Assembly (NCBI GenBank): GCA_015061905.1
Contig: SUVQ01000003.1
Coordinates: 1-64,000, forward strand
Length of the DNA stretch: 64,000 nucleotides
Origin: Verrucomicrobiota bacterium
GTDB taxonomy: Bacteria > Verrucomicrobiota > Verrucomicrobiia > Opitutales > UBA953
Reading direction: 5' to 3'
The notes under the pieces are model-generated. The model was not told the origin of the DNA. It made no database searches and saw nothing but the letters and a program-made list of their open reading frames with translations. Each line of letters begins with the position of its first letter. Position 1 is the stretch's first letter. The position numbers and the translations under genes are program-made. Positions 42,500 through 52,601 of the stretch are shown in pieces.

Positions 42500-43552
42500 T
42501 CACCCGAACGTTCCCGCCCAAAAACGCTCGGCGGCGGCAAACGTCACTCCGCGCATTGATAAATAGCGCGTGCGCAAAAGGCGCGGGGACGAGTGCCCCA
42601 TCTCGCATTGGAGCTGCGGGAGGTTTTTGAAAAATTTCAAATGATAGCTCGCGAACGTGTGGCGTAGCACGTCCTGTTGCCACGGGTTTTCCGGTGAGCT
42701 CCAGCCGGCGGTGCGACGAATGCGTTTCCACTTGCGTTGCCAGTTCGGCGGACAAATTTTTTCGTCGGAAAAACGGGGACGCGCGGCAAGCAATTTTTCT
42801 AAAACCGGCAGAATGCTGACATGCCGGCTTCCGCCCGTTTTGCTGTGTAGCGGCGAAATCGAAATCACTTTTTCTTCCCAATCGATGTCGCTCCAGTAGA
42901 GGCGCTCGACTTCGCGAGGACGAATGCCCGCAAACAGCATCAGCGCGATCGCGGGAACGCATTCCCGCAAGTTCAGCTTCCGCGCGGCAGTGAAAATTGA
43001 CGCGATTTCGCCGAGCGACAACGGACGGATTTCACGCTCCTTCGGAATCGGAAAATCCGTCGCCGTTATCGGGTTTTCCCGGCACCACCCGTGCCGCACA
43101 CAATAGGCAAAAAACGAATGAAGCACGGCGCGCGCCTTGCGCCGCTGGCGCGGGGTGTTGAATGCGATTTCAAGAATTTTTCCGAAGGTCGGTGTATCCG
43201 CTGTATGGATACGCATAAGCGAACTTGTCGGGAATTGAGACAAAATCGAAGAAAAAACTTGCCGATAATCACAAATTGAGCGTTCCCGCAAGTGGCTTTT
43301 GGAAACGAGGAATTTCTTAAAAGCTTTGCGAAAATTCGGCGTGCGGCGTTCCCGCGAGGCAGCATCGCAACCGATGCGAAAAATGCTCCGCAAGCGACTC
43401 AGCTTTTTCGTGCGCCCGAGCTCGCTGAGTTCTTTGACGAAACGCGCGGCATCAAGCACGCCGATATCCGTATTTTCGAGGATTTTCTGCGCACTCGCCG
43501 CCTGTGCCACGAGCTCTTTGCTGACCCGAATTTTAAAGCCTTTCGTTTTCAT
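42500..43552 (-). CDS. Tyrosine recombinase (integrase/Xer-like)
   Basis: 350 residues. Core-binding domain about 70-165 and catalytic domain from about 175. Active-site residues are in place: Arg211 (MLFAGIRPREVERLYW), Lys238 (LHSKTG), Arg297 within DVLRHTFASYH (the usual His is Asp294), His320 (MGHSSP) and Tyr330 (TRYLSM). It lies wholly between inverted sites at 41519 and 43576, its start 24 bp from the right one. It is therefore the natural candidate for inverting this segment and the 218-bp one at 22.3-22.6 kb. Octamer copies show it is not a very recent arrival. Confidence 0.9.
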   Translation of the reverse strand: MKTKGFKIRVSKELVAQAASAQKILENTDIGVLDAARFVKELSELGRTKKLSRLRSIFRIGCDAASRERRTPNFRKAFKKFLVSKSHLRERSICDYRQVFSSILSQFPTSSLMRIHTADTPTFGKILEIAFNTPRQRRKARAVLHSFFAYCVRHGWCRENPITATDFPIPKEREIRPLSLGEIASIFTAARKLNLRECVPAIALMLFAGIRPREVERLYWSDIDWEEKVISISPLHSKTGGSRHVSILPVLEKLLAARPRFSDEKICPPNWQRKWKRIRRTAGWSSPENPWQQDVLRHTFASYHLKFFKNLPQLQCEMGHSSPRLLRTRYLSMRGVTFAAAERFWAGTFG

Positions 43553-43554
43553 AG

Positions 43555-43809
<255 letters not shown>

Positions 43810-43860
43810 AGTTCTCATGCTCCTAGACGGAACGACTTCAATTCAAGAAATATTTCTCGA

Positions 43861-45108
43861 ATGAAACATCATCTTATGACAATTGCAGTTGCGGGAACGG
43901 GGTACGTGGGGATGAGCCTTGCGGTTTTGTTAGCTCAGAGAAACAAAGTTGTTGCTGTTGACATTGCTCCGGAGCGGATTGAGCTGGTGAATGCGAAAAA
44001 ATCGCCGATCCGGGATGCAGAGATTGAGGATTATCTCGCGAATAAAACGTTGGATTTACAGGCGACAGAGGATTGGCGAACTGCGTACGGGAACGCAGAT
44101 TTTGTCGTCGTAGCGACTCCGACAAATTACGACCCGCAGAAAAATTTCTTCGATTGCTCTGCGGTAGAAGATGTTGTCGAAAAAGTTTTGTCGGTGAATC
44201 CGTCGGCGACGATCGTTATTAAATCGACGATTCCTGTCGGCTACACGGAGCGAGTAAAGCAACAATTCGGGACGAAGAATATTTTGTTTGCGCCGGAATT
44301 TTTGCGGGAGGGGAGAGCGCTTTACGACAATCTTTATCCGTCGCGCATTATTGTCGGCTACGATCAGGAGAACAGCGAGGCAGAATCTCGCGCGAAAACG
44401 TTTTCGGAGCTATTGAAAGCATGTTCTCTCAATCCAAATGTTCCTGTGCTTTTCATGGGGTGTACGGAAGCCGAGGCTGTGAAGCTGTTTGCGAATACTT
44501 ACTTGGCGTTGCGTGTGAGCTACTTTAACGAGCTGGATACCTACGCTGTTATGAAAGGCTTGGATGCGCGTCAGATTATCGAAGGCGTGGGTTTAGATTC
44601 GCGCATCGGTTCTCACTACAACAATCCGTCTTTTGGTTACGGGGGCTATTGCCTTCCGAAAGATACGAAACAGCTTTTGGCTAATTATGCTGATGTGCCG
44701 CAGAATATGATGAGCGCGATTGTGGAAAGCAACAGCACGCGTAAAGATTTTATAGCGGATCAGGTTTTGGCAAAGGCGGGCTATTACACAAGTTCAAGTT
44801 CGTGGGAGGCTTCACGAGAGCACGAAACGATAATTGGTGTGTTTCGTCTGACGATGAAAAGCGGTTCGGATAATTTCCGACAAAGCGCGATTCAGGGTGT
44901 GATGAAACGTATCAAAGCCAAAGGTGCAAAAATCATCATTTACGAACCGACTTTGGAAAACGGAACGATGTTTTTCGGAAGTGAAGTCGTGAACGATTTA
45001 GCGGTGTTTAAGGCAAAATCGCATGCGATTATTGCAAATCGTTACGATGCTGTTTTGTCGGATGTAAAAGCAAAAGTCTATACACGAGATTTGTTCAGGA
45101 GGGATTGA
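43861..45108 (+). CDS. ugd: UDP-glucose 6-dehydrogenase
   Basis: 415 residues (an ATG at 43876 is an alternative start). Oxidises UDP-glucose to UDP-glucuronate. NAD-binding [11 protein letters not shown] (10-20), [33 protein letters not shown] and the catalytic [14 protein letters not shown] with Cys264 and Lys267. Length suits the single-domain-pair form. The next gene should convert its product to UDP-galacturonate. Confidence 0.95.
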   Translation: MKHHLMTIAVAGTGYVGMSLAVLLAQRNKVVAVDIAPERIELVNAKKSPIRDAEIEDYLANKTLDLQATEDWRTAYGNADFVVVATPTNYDPQKNFFDCSAVEDVVEKVLSVNPSATIVIKSTIPVGYTERVKQQFGTKNILFAPEFLREGRALYDNLYPSRIIVGYDQENSEAESRAKTFSELLKACSLNPNVPVLFMGCTEAEAVKLFANTYLALRVSYFNELDTYAVMKGLDARQIIEGVGLDSRIGSHYNNPSFGYGGYCLPKDTKQLLANYADVPQNMMSAIVESNSTRKDFIADQVLAKAGYYTSSSSWEASREHETIIGVFRLTMKSGSDNFRQSAIQGVMKRIKAKGAKIIIYEPTLENGTMFFGSEVVNDLAVFKAKSHAIIANRYDAVLSDVKAKVYTRDLFRRD

Positions 45109-45111
45109 TCA

Positions 45112-46170
45112 ATGAAGGTTTTGATAACAGGTGTTGCTGGTTTTGTCGGAGCCAATTTAGTAAAGTCTCTGATAAGAAAGCATCCGAGCGTTCAGATCGT
45201 CGGACTCGATAACATGAACGATTACTACGATGTTTCGTTAAAAGAGTTTCGTCTTCGTGAAGTTGAGAAATGCGTTGATGATTTTCCGGAGTGCGAATGG
45301 ACTTTCGTAAAAGGTGATATCGCAGATGCCGATTTAATTAAAAAGGTGTTTCGCGAATTTTCTCCGGAAATCGTTGTTAACTTGGCCGCGCAAGCGGGTG
45401 TGCGGTATTCCATTACCAATCCCGATGCTTACGTCGCATCCAACATCATTGGGTTTTATAATATCTTAGAAGCGTGTCGGCATTCTTACGACGACGGGAA
45501 CGCGGGAGTTCAACACTTAGTTTATGCTTCGAGTTCTTCCGTTTACGGATCGAATGCGAAAGTTCCTTATTCTACGGACGACAAGGTTGATAATCCGGTA
45601 TCTCTTTATGCTGCAACTAAAAAGAGCAATGAGTTGATGGCGCATGCGTATAGCAAACTCTATAACATCCCGTCTACCGGCTTACGTTTCTTTACTGTTT
45701 ACGGACCTGCAGGGCGTCCGGATATGGCGTATTTCGGGTTTACTAATAAACTTTTAAGCGGAGAAAAAATAAAAATTTTCAACTACGGGAATTGTAAACG
45801 GGATTTTACTTACATCGACGATATCGTTGAAGGCGTTATTCGCGTGATGGAGAAAGCCCCTGAGAAAAAAACTGGCGGTGATGGTCTCCCGATTCCTCCG
45901 TATAAGGTTTACAATATCGGAAACAGCAATCCGGAAAATCTCTTGGATTTTGTTAGCATCTTACAGGAAGAACTTATTCGAGCAGGTCTTCTTCCTGAAG
46001 ATTACGATTTTGAAGCGCACAAAGAGCTTGTTCCGATGCAGGCGGGAGACGTTCCCGTGACGTTTGCCGAAACATCAGATTTGGAAAAGGATTTCGGATT
46101 TAAACCGTCAACGTCGCTTCGGGATGGCTTGAGAAAATTTGCCCGGTGGTATCGGGAATTTTATGTGTGA
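45112..46170 (+). CDS. UDP-glucuronate 4-epimerase-like SDR
   Basis: 352 residues. MKVLITGVAGFVGANLVKSL (Rossmann), ASSSSVYGSN, and Tyr166-x3-Lys170 in SLYAATKKSNELM, as in UDP-glucuronate epimerases (CapI type); NCKRDFTYIDDIVEG (about 226-240) is also typical. With ugd 3 bp upstream it should give UDP-galacturonic acid. Its last ~140 codons have a second, diverged copy fused to a glycosyltransferase start at 55055. Confidence 0.92.
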   Translation: MKVLITGVAGFVGANLVKSLIRKHPSVQIVGLDNMNDYYDVSLKEFRLREVEKCVDDFPECEWTFVKGDIADADLIKKVFREFSPEIVVNLAAQAGVRYSITNPDAYVASNIIGFYNILEACRHSYDDGNAGVQHLVYASSSSVYGSNAKVPYSTDDKVDNPVSLYAATKKSNELMAHAYSKLYNIPSTGLRFFTVYGPAGRPDMAYFGFTNKLLSGEKIKIFNYGNCKRDFTYIDDIVEGVIRVMEKAPEKKTGGDGLPIPPYKVYNIGNSNPENLLDFVSILQEELIRAGLLPEDYDFEAHKELVPMQAGDVPVTFAETSDLEKDFGFKPSTSLRDGLRKFARWYREFYV

Positions 46171-46183
46171 GAAAGCACTAAAG

Positions 46184-47452
46184 ATGGATAATAAGAAAAA
46201 AATTCTTATTGCTTCTAGCGGAGCAAGCTCGCTCAACGGTTTTCGTCTGCCGCTGATCAAGCATTGGCGCGCGTTGGGATATGAGGTGGTGGCGACTGCT
46301 TGTGAAGACAGCACCGCAACAGCGAAAGACTTGGAAGCCATCGGTGTGAAATTTGTTCCGATTCCCGTCGGGCGGGCTTCTCTGAATCCGTTCGCGGATG
46401 TTTCTTTGGTTCTGCGTATGGCGGAATTGATGCGTCGGGAACGCATTGATGTCGCATTTCTGTTTCAGCAGAAGGCTGTTATTTACGGTGGCTTGGCTGC
46501 AAAATTTGCCGGAATCCGGAAAACATTCGCGATGGTGACCGGCTTGGGTTACGCATTTACTGAATCCTCCGGATTGAAATACAAAATTGTAAATAAGGTT
46601 GCCTCACTTCTCTATCGCTTCTCCGTTAAATGCTTTGACGGAATGATTTTCCAGAATCCGGATGACATGGAATTTGTTCAGAAAAATTTTTTGAAGCGTT
46701 CCCATATACCATTAAAACGTGTTTATGGCTCCGGAGTAGGACTGGATGATTTTTCTTATTCTTCGGATTTTGATAAAGAAACATTTTTGTTCATTGGACG
46801 GTTGGTCGCGAACAAGGGAATTCGGGAATATATTGATGCCGGAAAAATACTCACAGCTTTCGGGAAAACGGCAGAATTTCGAATTCTCGGCGGTTTGGAT
46901 GTCAACCCAACTGCAATTACGAAAGCACAATTGGATGAATGGGAGGGAAAACACGTATGCCGCTACCTTGGAACGAGTCGTGATGTTAGACCGATAATCC
47001 GTTCGAGTGCTGTATTTGTTCTTCCGTCGTATTACGGAGAAGGCACTCCGCGCTCTGCGCTTGAAGCGATGGCTATCGGGCGTCCCGTGATCGTTGCGAA
47101 TACGCCCGGTTGCCGCGAAGTTGTTTTCTTTGAAAAAGCTTGCCAGCGTTACGATTGGGAGAGCGGGAAGTTTGTTGATTTACCGCTCCCCGTGAACTCG
47201 CGCGAACACGAAGGCGAAATTTTGATGGGAGACAACGGATTTCTCGTTCCCGCAAAAAATGCCGAAGCACTTGCTGTGGCGATGAAGTTTTACCTCGAAA
47301 ATCCGGAAAGCGTTCTCGTGCACGGTCGCGAGAGCCGCCGCCTTGCCGAGAAGTATTACGACGTCAATGACGTAAATCGTCAAATTACCGAATTCGTTTC
47401 CTTAGCACCCGAGAGCTCCAAGGCATCCCAGGCGAATTTTATGAAAATTTAA
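46184..47452 (+). CDS. GT4-type glycosyltransferase
   Basis: 422 residues from 46184; an ATG at 46163, overlapping the epimerase stop, is equally possible. Group-1 transferase: KILIASSGASSLNGFRLPLI, VTGLGYAFTES, FLFIGRLVANKGIREYIDAG (about 188-207), LPSYYGEGTPRSALEAMAIG with E-x7-E. Resembles PglA/WbpX-like enzymes that act early in repeat-unit assembly. Follows the UDP-uronate genes in one operon. Confidence 0.87.
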   Translation: MDNKKKILIASSGASSLNGFRLPLIKHWRALGYEVVATACEDSTATAKDLEAIGVKFVPIPVGRASLNPFADVSLVLRMAELMRRERIDVAFLFQQKAVIYGGLAAKFAGIRKTFAMVTGLGYAFTESSGLKYKIVNKVASLLYRFSVKCFDGMIFQNPDDMEFVQKNFLKRSHIPLKRVYGSGVGLDDFSYSSDFDKETFLFIGRLVANKGIREYIDAGKILTAFGKTAEFRILGGLDVNPTAITKAQLDEWEGKHVCRYLGTSRDVRPIIRSSAVFVLPSYYGEGTPRSALEAMAIGRPVIVANTPGCREVVFFEKACQRYDWESGKFVDLPLPVNSREHEGEILMGDNGFLVPAKNAEALAVAMKFYLENPESVLVHGRESRRLAEKYYDVNDVNRQITEFVSLAPESSKASQANFMKI

Positions 47453-47497
47453 AAGAGGCTCTTAAGAAATTCATAAAAATTTAATCGAAAACATATT

Positions 47498-48019
47498 TTG
47501 AATACCGAAGTTTCAGTTAATCCTGCGGAAAAATCCGTGATTTCCGAGTGGGAATTGGCGGTGCTCGATGTGTTTGTGCGGGCGGCGGCGATGTTCGGCT
47601 TTCGTAAGTCCGTCGCCTTGGTTTACGGCGTGCTTTATTGTTCCCGCGAGCCGATTTCGGCGCAGGAAATTCAGGAACGGCTCCAAATATCGCGCGGCTC
47701 GACCGTCGAGGCACTTTTGTTTTTGCGTCGGTTGGGCGCGGCGCGGGTTTGCCTCAAAATCGGAGAACGCCGCGATTATTTCACGGCGGAAACGGATCTG
47801 AAGAAATTTGTTCAAGGCTTTTTGAAAGAAATCCTCGTTCCCGCGCTGGAAAAAGCGGACATCCGCCTCGCGCAAGCCGAAGAATCCGTCGGGAAAAATT
47901 CTGCCGTTCCCGCCGTCGATGTCGCGTTTGCGCGTTCCCGCGTCGCCGAACTCACGCTCTGGAAATCCCGCCTCACCGAAGCCCTCCCGCACCTCGACGG
48001 GCTTTTAAACACCAAATAA
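47498..48019 (+). CDS. GbsR/MarR-like winged-helix regulator, copy 2
   Basis: 173 residues from a TTG at 47498. From EWELAVLDVFVRAAAMFGF on, it is about 95% identical to copy 1 at 23842, with synonymous and a few amino-acid changes; the first ~15 residues differ. Lies just upstream of the rmlA operon (21 bp). The similarity points to recent duplication or ongoing gene conversion; the two may be redundant or sense different signals. Confidence 0.82.
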   Translation: MNTEVSVNPAEKSVISEWELAVLDVFVRAAAMFGFRKSVALVYGVLYCSREPISAQEIQERLQISRGSTVEALLFLRRLGAARVCLKIGERRDYFTAETDLKKFVQGFLKEILVPALEKADIRLAQAEESVGKNSAVPAVDVAFARSRVAELTLWKSRLTEALPHLDGLLNTK

Positions 48020-48040
48020 TGATTTAAGAAAGGACGTAAT

Positions 48041-48925
48041 ATGAAAGGTATTGTTTTAGCCGGAGGCTCGGGGACACGCCTCTATCCTATTACCAAAGGT
48101 ATTTCGAAGCAGCTTTTGCCTGTTTTTGACAAACCGATGGTTTATTACCCGATTTCCGTGCTGATGCTTGCCGGAATTCGTGAGATTCTCATTATTTCGA
48201 CCCCGCAAGACCTTTCCGGTTTCCGTCGCTTGCTCGGCGACGGAAGTGATTTCGGCGTCCGTTTTGAATATGCGGAACAACCGTCGCCCGACGGGCTTGC
48301 GCAAGCTTTCATCATCGGCGAAAAATTTATAGGGAGCGACAGCGTTGCACTCGTTCTCGGGGATAATATTTTCTATGGGCAAGGTTTCCCGCTTATTCTT
48401 GCTGATGCAGTCCAAAATGCGGAAAAAAACGAGAAGGCGACGGTTTTTGGTTATTACGTGACGGATCCGGAGCGTTACGGGGTTGTTGATTTTGATGAAA
48501 GCGGGCAAGCTCTTAGTATTGAAGAAAAGCCTACGAATCCGAAGTCGAATTTTGCCGTAACCGGACTTTATTTTTATCCGAACAGCGTCGTTGAAGTTGC
48601 TAAAAATGTAAAGCCGTCGGCACGCGGTGAACTCGAAATCACCTCCGTCAACCAACATTACCTCGCTGCGGGAACGCTTAAAGCCGTCCAACTTGGACGC
48701 GGCTTCGCTTGGCTTGATACGGGGACGCATGAATCACTTCAAGAAGCGGGGGCGTTTGTCGAAGTTTTACAAAAACGCCAAGGCATGCGCATTTCCTGTC
48801 TCGAGGAAATTGCATGGCGCAAAAAATGGATTACCTCGGAGGATTTGCTACGACTTGCCGAACCGATGAAGAAAAACGGCTATGGACAATATCTTATTAG
48901 CCTCGCGGAAGGGAAAATCCGATAA
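48041..48925 (+). CDS. rmlA: Glucose-1-phosphate thymidylyltransferase
   Basis: 294 residues. Makes dTDP-glucose from dTTP and glucose-1-phosphate. [13 protein letters not shown] (6-18) with Lys23, [23 protein letters not shown] and [19 protein letters not shown] are full RmlA motifs. Shine-Dalgarno AGAAAGGA. First of a run of five genes (rmlA to the DegT aminotransferase) making a dTDP-3-amino sugar. Confidence 0.97.
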   Translation: MKGIVLAGGSGTRLYPITKGISKQLLPVFDKPMVYYPISVLMLAGIREILIISTPQDLSGFRRLLGDGSDFGVRFEYAEQPSPDGLAQAFIIGEKFIGSDSVALVLGDNIFYGQGFPLILADAVQNAEKNEKATVFGYYVTDPERYGVVDFDESGQALSIEEKPTNPKSNFAVTGLYFYPNSVVEVAKNVKPSARGELEITSVNQHYLAAGTLKAVQLGRGFAWLDTGTHESLQEAGAFVEVLQKRQGMRISCLEEIAWRKKWITSEDLLRLAEPMKKNGYGQYLISLAEGKIR

Positions 48926-48937
48926 GGAGTAAAATTC

Positions 48938-50071
48938 ATGTCGTTCAAACGTAACATTCTCATCACCGGCGGAGCGGGCTTTATCGGCTCGCACGTTGTT
49001 CGCCTTTTCGTCAAAAAATATCCCGAGTATCGTATCGTCAATCTTGACAAGCTGACCTACGCGGGAAATCTCGCGAATCTTTCCGACATTGAAAATGCCC
49101 CGAACTACGTATTCGTTCGAGCCGATATTTGCGATATCGATCGCGTGCGCGAAATTTTTGACGAATATAAAATCGACGGCGTTATCCACCTTGCGGCGGA
49201 ATCGCATGTCGATCGCTCCATTAAAGATCCGTTCACATTCGAGAAAACCAATGTGCTCGGGACGCTTTCGCTTCTTCAGGCTGCGCGGGAACGCTGGAGC
49301 GGCAATTACGAGGGAAAACTTTTTTACCATATTTCGACCGACGAGGTTTACGGGGCACTTGAATTGACGCATCCCGAAGGCATTGAGCCGCCGTTTTCGA
49401 CAACGGCATCGTCCTCCGAACATCATCTTGCCTACGGAAAAGACTTTTTCTACGAAGATACGAAATATAATCCGCATTCTCCCTATTCGGCGAGCAAGGC
49501 AAGTAGCGACCATTTCGTGCGTGCGTTCCACGACACTTACGGGCTACCGACACTCGTTACGAATTGCTCGAATAACTACGGACCGTATCAGTTTCCGGAA
49601 AAACTCATCCCGCTCTTTATTAACAATATTCGCCACGGGAAGCCGCTTCCCGTTTACGGAAAAGGCGAGAACGTGCGCGACTGGCTTTTCGTCGAAGACC
49701 ATGCCCGCGCGATTGACGTCATTTTTCATCGCGGGAAAATCGCCGACACCTACAACATCGGAGGTTTTAACGAATGGAAAAACATCGATTTAATTAAGGT
49801 GATTATTCGAACGGTAGACCGTTTGCTCGGCAATCCGGCGGGAACGTCGGAAAAGCTCATCACTTATGTTACCGATCGTGCCGGACACGACTTGCGCTAC
49901 GCGATTGATTCGACGAAACTTCAAAAGGAACTCGGCTGGGAACCGTCTTTGCAGTTTGAAGAAGGCATCGAAAAAACCGTTCGTTGGTATCTCGACAATC
50001 AGGCGTGGCTCGATTCCGTCACATCCGGCGAATACGAAAAATACTACGAAAAAATGTATTCTGGACGATGA
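48938..50071 (+). CDS. rmlB: dTDP-glucose 4,6-dehydratase
   Basis: 377 residues. [13 protein letters not shown] (9-21), STDEVYGAL, and Tyr183-x3-Lys187 (YSASKASSDHF) are typical; NCSNNYGPYQFPEKLIPLF and the C-terminal RHxLRYAID-like GHDLRYAIDSTK also fit. Converts dTDP-glucose to dTDP-4-keto-6-deoxyglucose. Its stop overlaps the next start (ATGA at 50068). No rmlC or rmlD is present, so rhamnose is not the end product here. Confidence 0.96.
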   Translation: MSFKRNILITGGAGFIGSHVVRLFVKKYPEYRIVNLDKLTYAGNLANLSDIENAPNYVFVRADICDIDRVREIFDEYKIDGVIHLAAESHVDRSIKDPFTFEKTNVLGTLSLLQAARERWSGNYEGKLFYHISTDEVYGALELTHPEGIEPPFSTTASSSEHHLAYGKDFFYEDTKYNPHSPYSASKASSDHFVRAFHDTYGLPTLVTNCSNNYGPYQFPEKLIPLFINNIRHGKPLPVYGKGENVRDWLFVEDHARAIDVIFHRGKIADTYNIGGFNEWKNIDLIKVIIRTVDRLLGNPAGTSEKLITYVTDRAGHDLRYAIDSTKLQKELGWEPSLQFEEGIEKTVRWYLDNQAWLDSVTSGEYEKYYEKMYSGR

Positions 50072-50835
50072 AATACAAACTCATAGATTTACACGTCAAC
50101 GGAGATGAGCGCGGGAAACTTGTCGCAATTGAGAAGGGCCCGAATTGTCCGTTCGAGATCAAGCGTGCATTTTACATTTTCGGAGCACGGGGAGAAACCC
50201 GACGCGGATGCCATGCAAACCGCAATTCCGAGTTTCTCTTTGTCGCATTGAAAGGCTCGTGCCGAGTGGAATTTTCTGACGGGAACGTGAAAGAAACCAT
50301 TCTTTTAAATTCTCCGACACAAGCACTTTGGCTCGGAAAAATGATATGGAAGGAAATGTATGATTTTTCCGAAGATGCCGTTTTACTCGTTCTTGCCAGC
50401 GAAAAATACGATGCGGGAGAATATATACGAAATTTCTCTAAATTTAGACATTTGTTGAAAATGGGGGGGTATGCAATGATTTCTCTTGAATTAAGCGGGA
50501 ATGCAGAAAGTGTCTGCTCAATTTCTGCTCCGCGTGCTTACTACATTTACGAAACTCAAGCCGGTGTCGAACGCGGATTCCATGCCCACAAAAATTTACG
50601 CCAACTCTGTACTTGCGTTTCCGGGGCTTGCGACTTCGTCCTCGATAACGGACGTTCCCGCGAAACCGTCCACTTGGATTCTCCGGAAAAAGGGCTTCTG
50701 ATCGGAAATAACATTTGGCGGGAAATGAAGAATTTTTCCTCAGATTGTGTTTTACTCGTTCTCGCAAGCGAACACTACGACGAAGCGGACTATATCCGTG
50801 ACTACCAAGAATTTCTAAAAGGGCTTGTAGGATGA
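50068..50835 (+). CDS. Tandem FdtA/QdtA-like (WxcM) dTDP-sugar 3,4-ketoisomerase
   Basis: 255 residues with two cupin domains of the same family. Domain 1 (about 1-130): ARGETRRGCHANRNSEFLFV, LWLGKMIWKEMYDFSEDAVL. Domain 2 (about 137-255): VERGFHAHKNLRQLCTCVSG, IGNNIWREMKNFSSDCVL. Single-domain FdtA/QdtA move the keto group from C4 to C3. His residues differ (GCHANRN against GFHAHKN), so one domain may have lost activity. A G7 tract (50463-50469) joins them; one base more or less stops translation at once, and an in-frame ATG at 50476, 6 nt after the G-run, could restart domain 2. Confidence 0.87.
   Translation: MKYKLIDLHVNGDERGKLVAIEKGPNCPFEIKRAFYIFGARGETRRGCHANRNSEFLFVALKGSCRVEFSDGNVKETILLNSPTQALWLGKMIWKEMYDFSEDAVLLVLASEKYDAGEYIRNFSKFRHLLKMGGYAMISLELSGNAESVCSISAPRAYYIYETQAGVERGFHAHKNLRQLCTCVSGACDFVLDNGRSRETVHLDSPEKGLLIGNNIWREMKNFSSDCVLLVLASEHYDEADYIRDYQEFLKGLVG
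50463..50469 (+). repeat. Poly-G tract, 7 nt, in the tandem ketoisomerase gene
   Basis: Seven G between the two cupin domains. G6 gives M-G-G-M-Q-stop and G8 stops a few codons later, leaving domain 1 alone. Confidence 0.8.
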
Positions 50836-51494
50836 GTAAAAAAGTTCTCATTATCGGTGGCGAAGGTAACGGAGGTATTGTTGCTGCGTGTATCGAAGAT
50901 AATCGTCGCCGTTTTAACGACGATGAATGGGAAGTTGCCGGCTTTATCAATGACTATGAAAAAAATGTTGCCGGCTATCCCGTTCTTGGCGGAACGAACG
51001 ATGTTAACGTGTTATTGGAGAATCCGGAATATTATTTTGTTTGGGCGATTCATATGATTGGGAGAAATATTCTGACGGAGAAGGTTTTCCGTCGTGTGAA
51101 TTTACCCAAAGACCGTCTCGCGACGGTTATTCATAAAAGTGCTTTTGTCGCTCATGATGCAATTATCGAGCCCGGAGCGTTCATTATGTCGAATGCTTAT
51201 ATTTCGTCTCGATCCGTTTTGGGAAGTTGTTCGTTGATGATGGCTAATTCGTTAGTGGGGCACGATACAAAGATTGCTCCGCTTTGCCATTTATCAATGG
51301 GGTCAACGACAGGCTCCTATGTTTCCGTTGGACTGTGCTCTGACGTAACGGTTGGCGCACAGGTTTTGGAAAAGCGAAAAATCGGTAACTTCGCGGTTGC
51401 AGGTGCCGGAAGTTTGGTTACGCGAGACATCCCCAACTACGAAATCCATGTTGGGATTCCGGCTAAATTTTTTAAAAGGGTTAGAGAGGATTAA
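50832..51494 (+). CDS. FdtC/PglD-like hexapeptide acyltransferase
   Basis: 220 residues; start overlaps the previous stop (ATGA). N-terminal Rossmann-like VLIIGGEGNGGIVAACIED as in the NeuD/PglD family, then a left-handed beta-helix with hexapeptide repeats (about 100-205) ending IPNYEIHVGIPAKFFK. In this operon it should N-acylate the 3-amino group of the dTDP-3-amino-3,6-dideoxyhexose, as FdtC does. Acyl group not predictable. Confidence 0.87.
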   Translation: MSKKVLIIGGEGNGGIVAACIEDNRRRFNDDEWEVAGFINDYEKNVAGYPVLGGTNDVNVLLENPEYYFVWAIHMIGRNILTEKVFRRVNLPKDRLATVIHKSAFVAHDAIIEPGAFIMSNAYISSRSVLGSCSLMMANSLVGHDTKIAPLCHLSMGSTTGSYVSVGLCSDVTVGAQVLEKRKIGNFAVAGAGSLVTRDIPNYEIHVGIPAKFFKRVRED

Positions 51495-51497
51495 ACC

Positions 51498-52598
51498 ATG
51501 GTCAAATTTCTTGATCTTCAAAAAATTACGGCGAAGTATGCCGACGAAATCCATGCGGCAACGACCCGTGTAATTGATTCCGGTTGGTATCTCCAAGGTA
51601 AGGAAAACGATTGCTTCGAAGCGAATTATGCGAACTACATCGGCTCTAAGCATTGCATTGGCTGTGCGAATGGTTTGGATGCGTTGATTTGGATTTTCCG
51701 CGCCTACATTGAACTCGGCGTGATGAAGCCCGGAGACGAAGTTGTCGTTCCCGCAAATACGTATATCGCGACGATTTTATCCATAACGGAAAACGGTCTC
51801 GTTCCCGTGCTCGTCGAACCGGATGAAGACACGCTCCAAATCGACGATTCTAAAATCGAGACCGCAATCACGCCTAAAACTAAAGCCGTTTGTATTGTTC
51901 ACCTTTACGGTCGTTGCGCCTATACGGAAAGAATCGGTGAAATTTGCCGTTCCCGCGGGCTGAAACTTATTGAGGATAACGCCCAAGCTCACGGATGCCT
52001 TTTTAACGGGATAAAAACCGGAAATCTTGGTGACGCCGCCGGACACAGTTTTTACCCGGGAAAAAATCTAGGAGCGTTCGGCGACGGCGGTGCGGTAACG
52101 ACCAACAACGCCGAGCTTGCCGCCACAATCCGCTCGCTTGCCAATTACGGTTCTTCGAAAAAATACGTCTTTAAATACTGCGGACGCAACAGCCGCCTCG
52201 ACGAAATCCAAGCAGCGATTCTCGACGTGAAGCTCGCGCATCTCGACGACGACCTCGCGGCACGTAAGGCTGTCGCGAAATATTACGTCGAAAATATCAA
52301 GAATCCGGAGATTCGCGTTCCCGCGATTAGCGATTGGGATGCGCACGTTTTCCACCTGTTCCCGATTTTCTGTTCCCGGCGAGACGAGCTTCAAAAGTTC
52401 CTTGTGGAGAACGACGTTCAAACGCTTATCCACTACCCGATTCCGCCGCACAAACAAGAATGCTACACGCAATGGAATCACCTGTCGTTCCCGATTACGG
52501 AGCGTATTCATGCGGAAGAGCTTTCTCTACCGATGTCGCCTGTCATGACGGAAGAAGAAATCCGCACTGTCGTCGAAATCGTAAATAAGTTCTGTTAA
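51498..52598 (+). CDS. FdtB/DegT-family sugar 3-aminotransferase
   Basis: 366 residues. PLP-dependent DegT/DnrJ/EryC1 family: [34 protein letters not shown] and [15 protein letters not shown] with PLP-binding Lys189. It should aminate the 3-keto sugar from the FdtA-like step to give dTDP-3-amino-3,6-dideoxyhexose (Fuc3N or Qui3N). It closes the rmlA-rmlB-fdtA-fdtC-fdtB-like run and is followed 3 bp later by flippase 3. Confidence 0.94.
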   Translation: MVKFLDLQKITAKYADEIHAATTRVIDSGWYLQGKENDCFEANYANYIGSKHCIGCANGLDALIWIFRAYIELGVMKPGDEVVVPANTYIATILSITENGLVPVLVEPDEDTLQIDDSKIETAITPKTKAVCIVHLYGRCAYTERIGEICRSRGLKLIEDNAQAHGCLFNGIKTGNLGDAAGHSFYPGKNLGAFGDGGAVTTNNAELAATIRSLANYGSSKKYVFKYCGRNSRLDEIQAAILDVKLAHLDDDLAARKAVAKYYVENIKNPEIRVPAISDWDAHVFHLFPIFCSRRDELQKFLVENDVQTLIHYPIPPHKQECYTQWNHLSFPITERIHAEELSLPMSPVMTEEEIRTVVEIVNKFC

Positions 52599-52601
52599 TT
52601 A

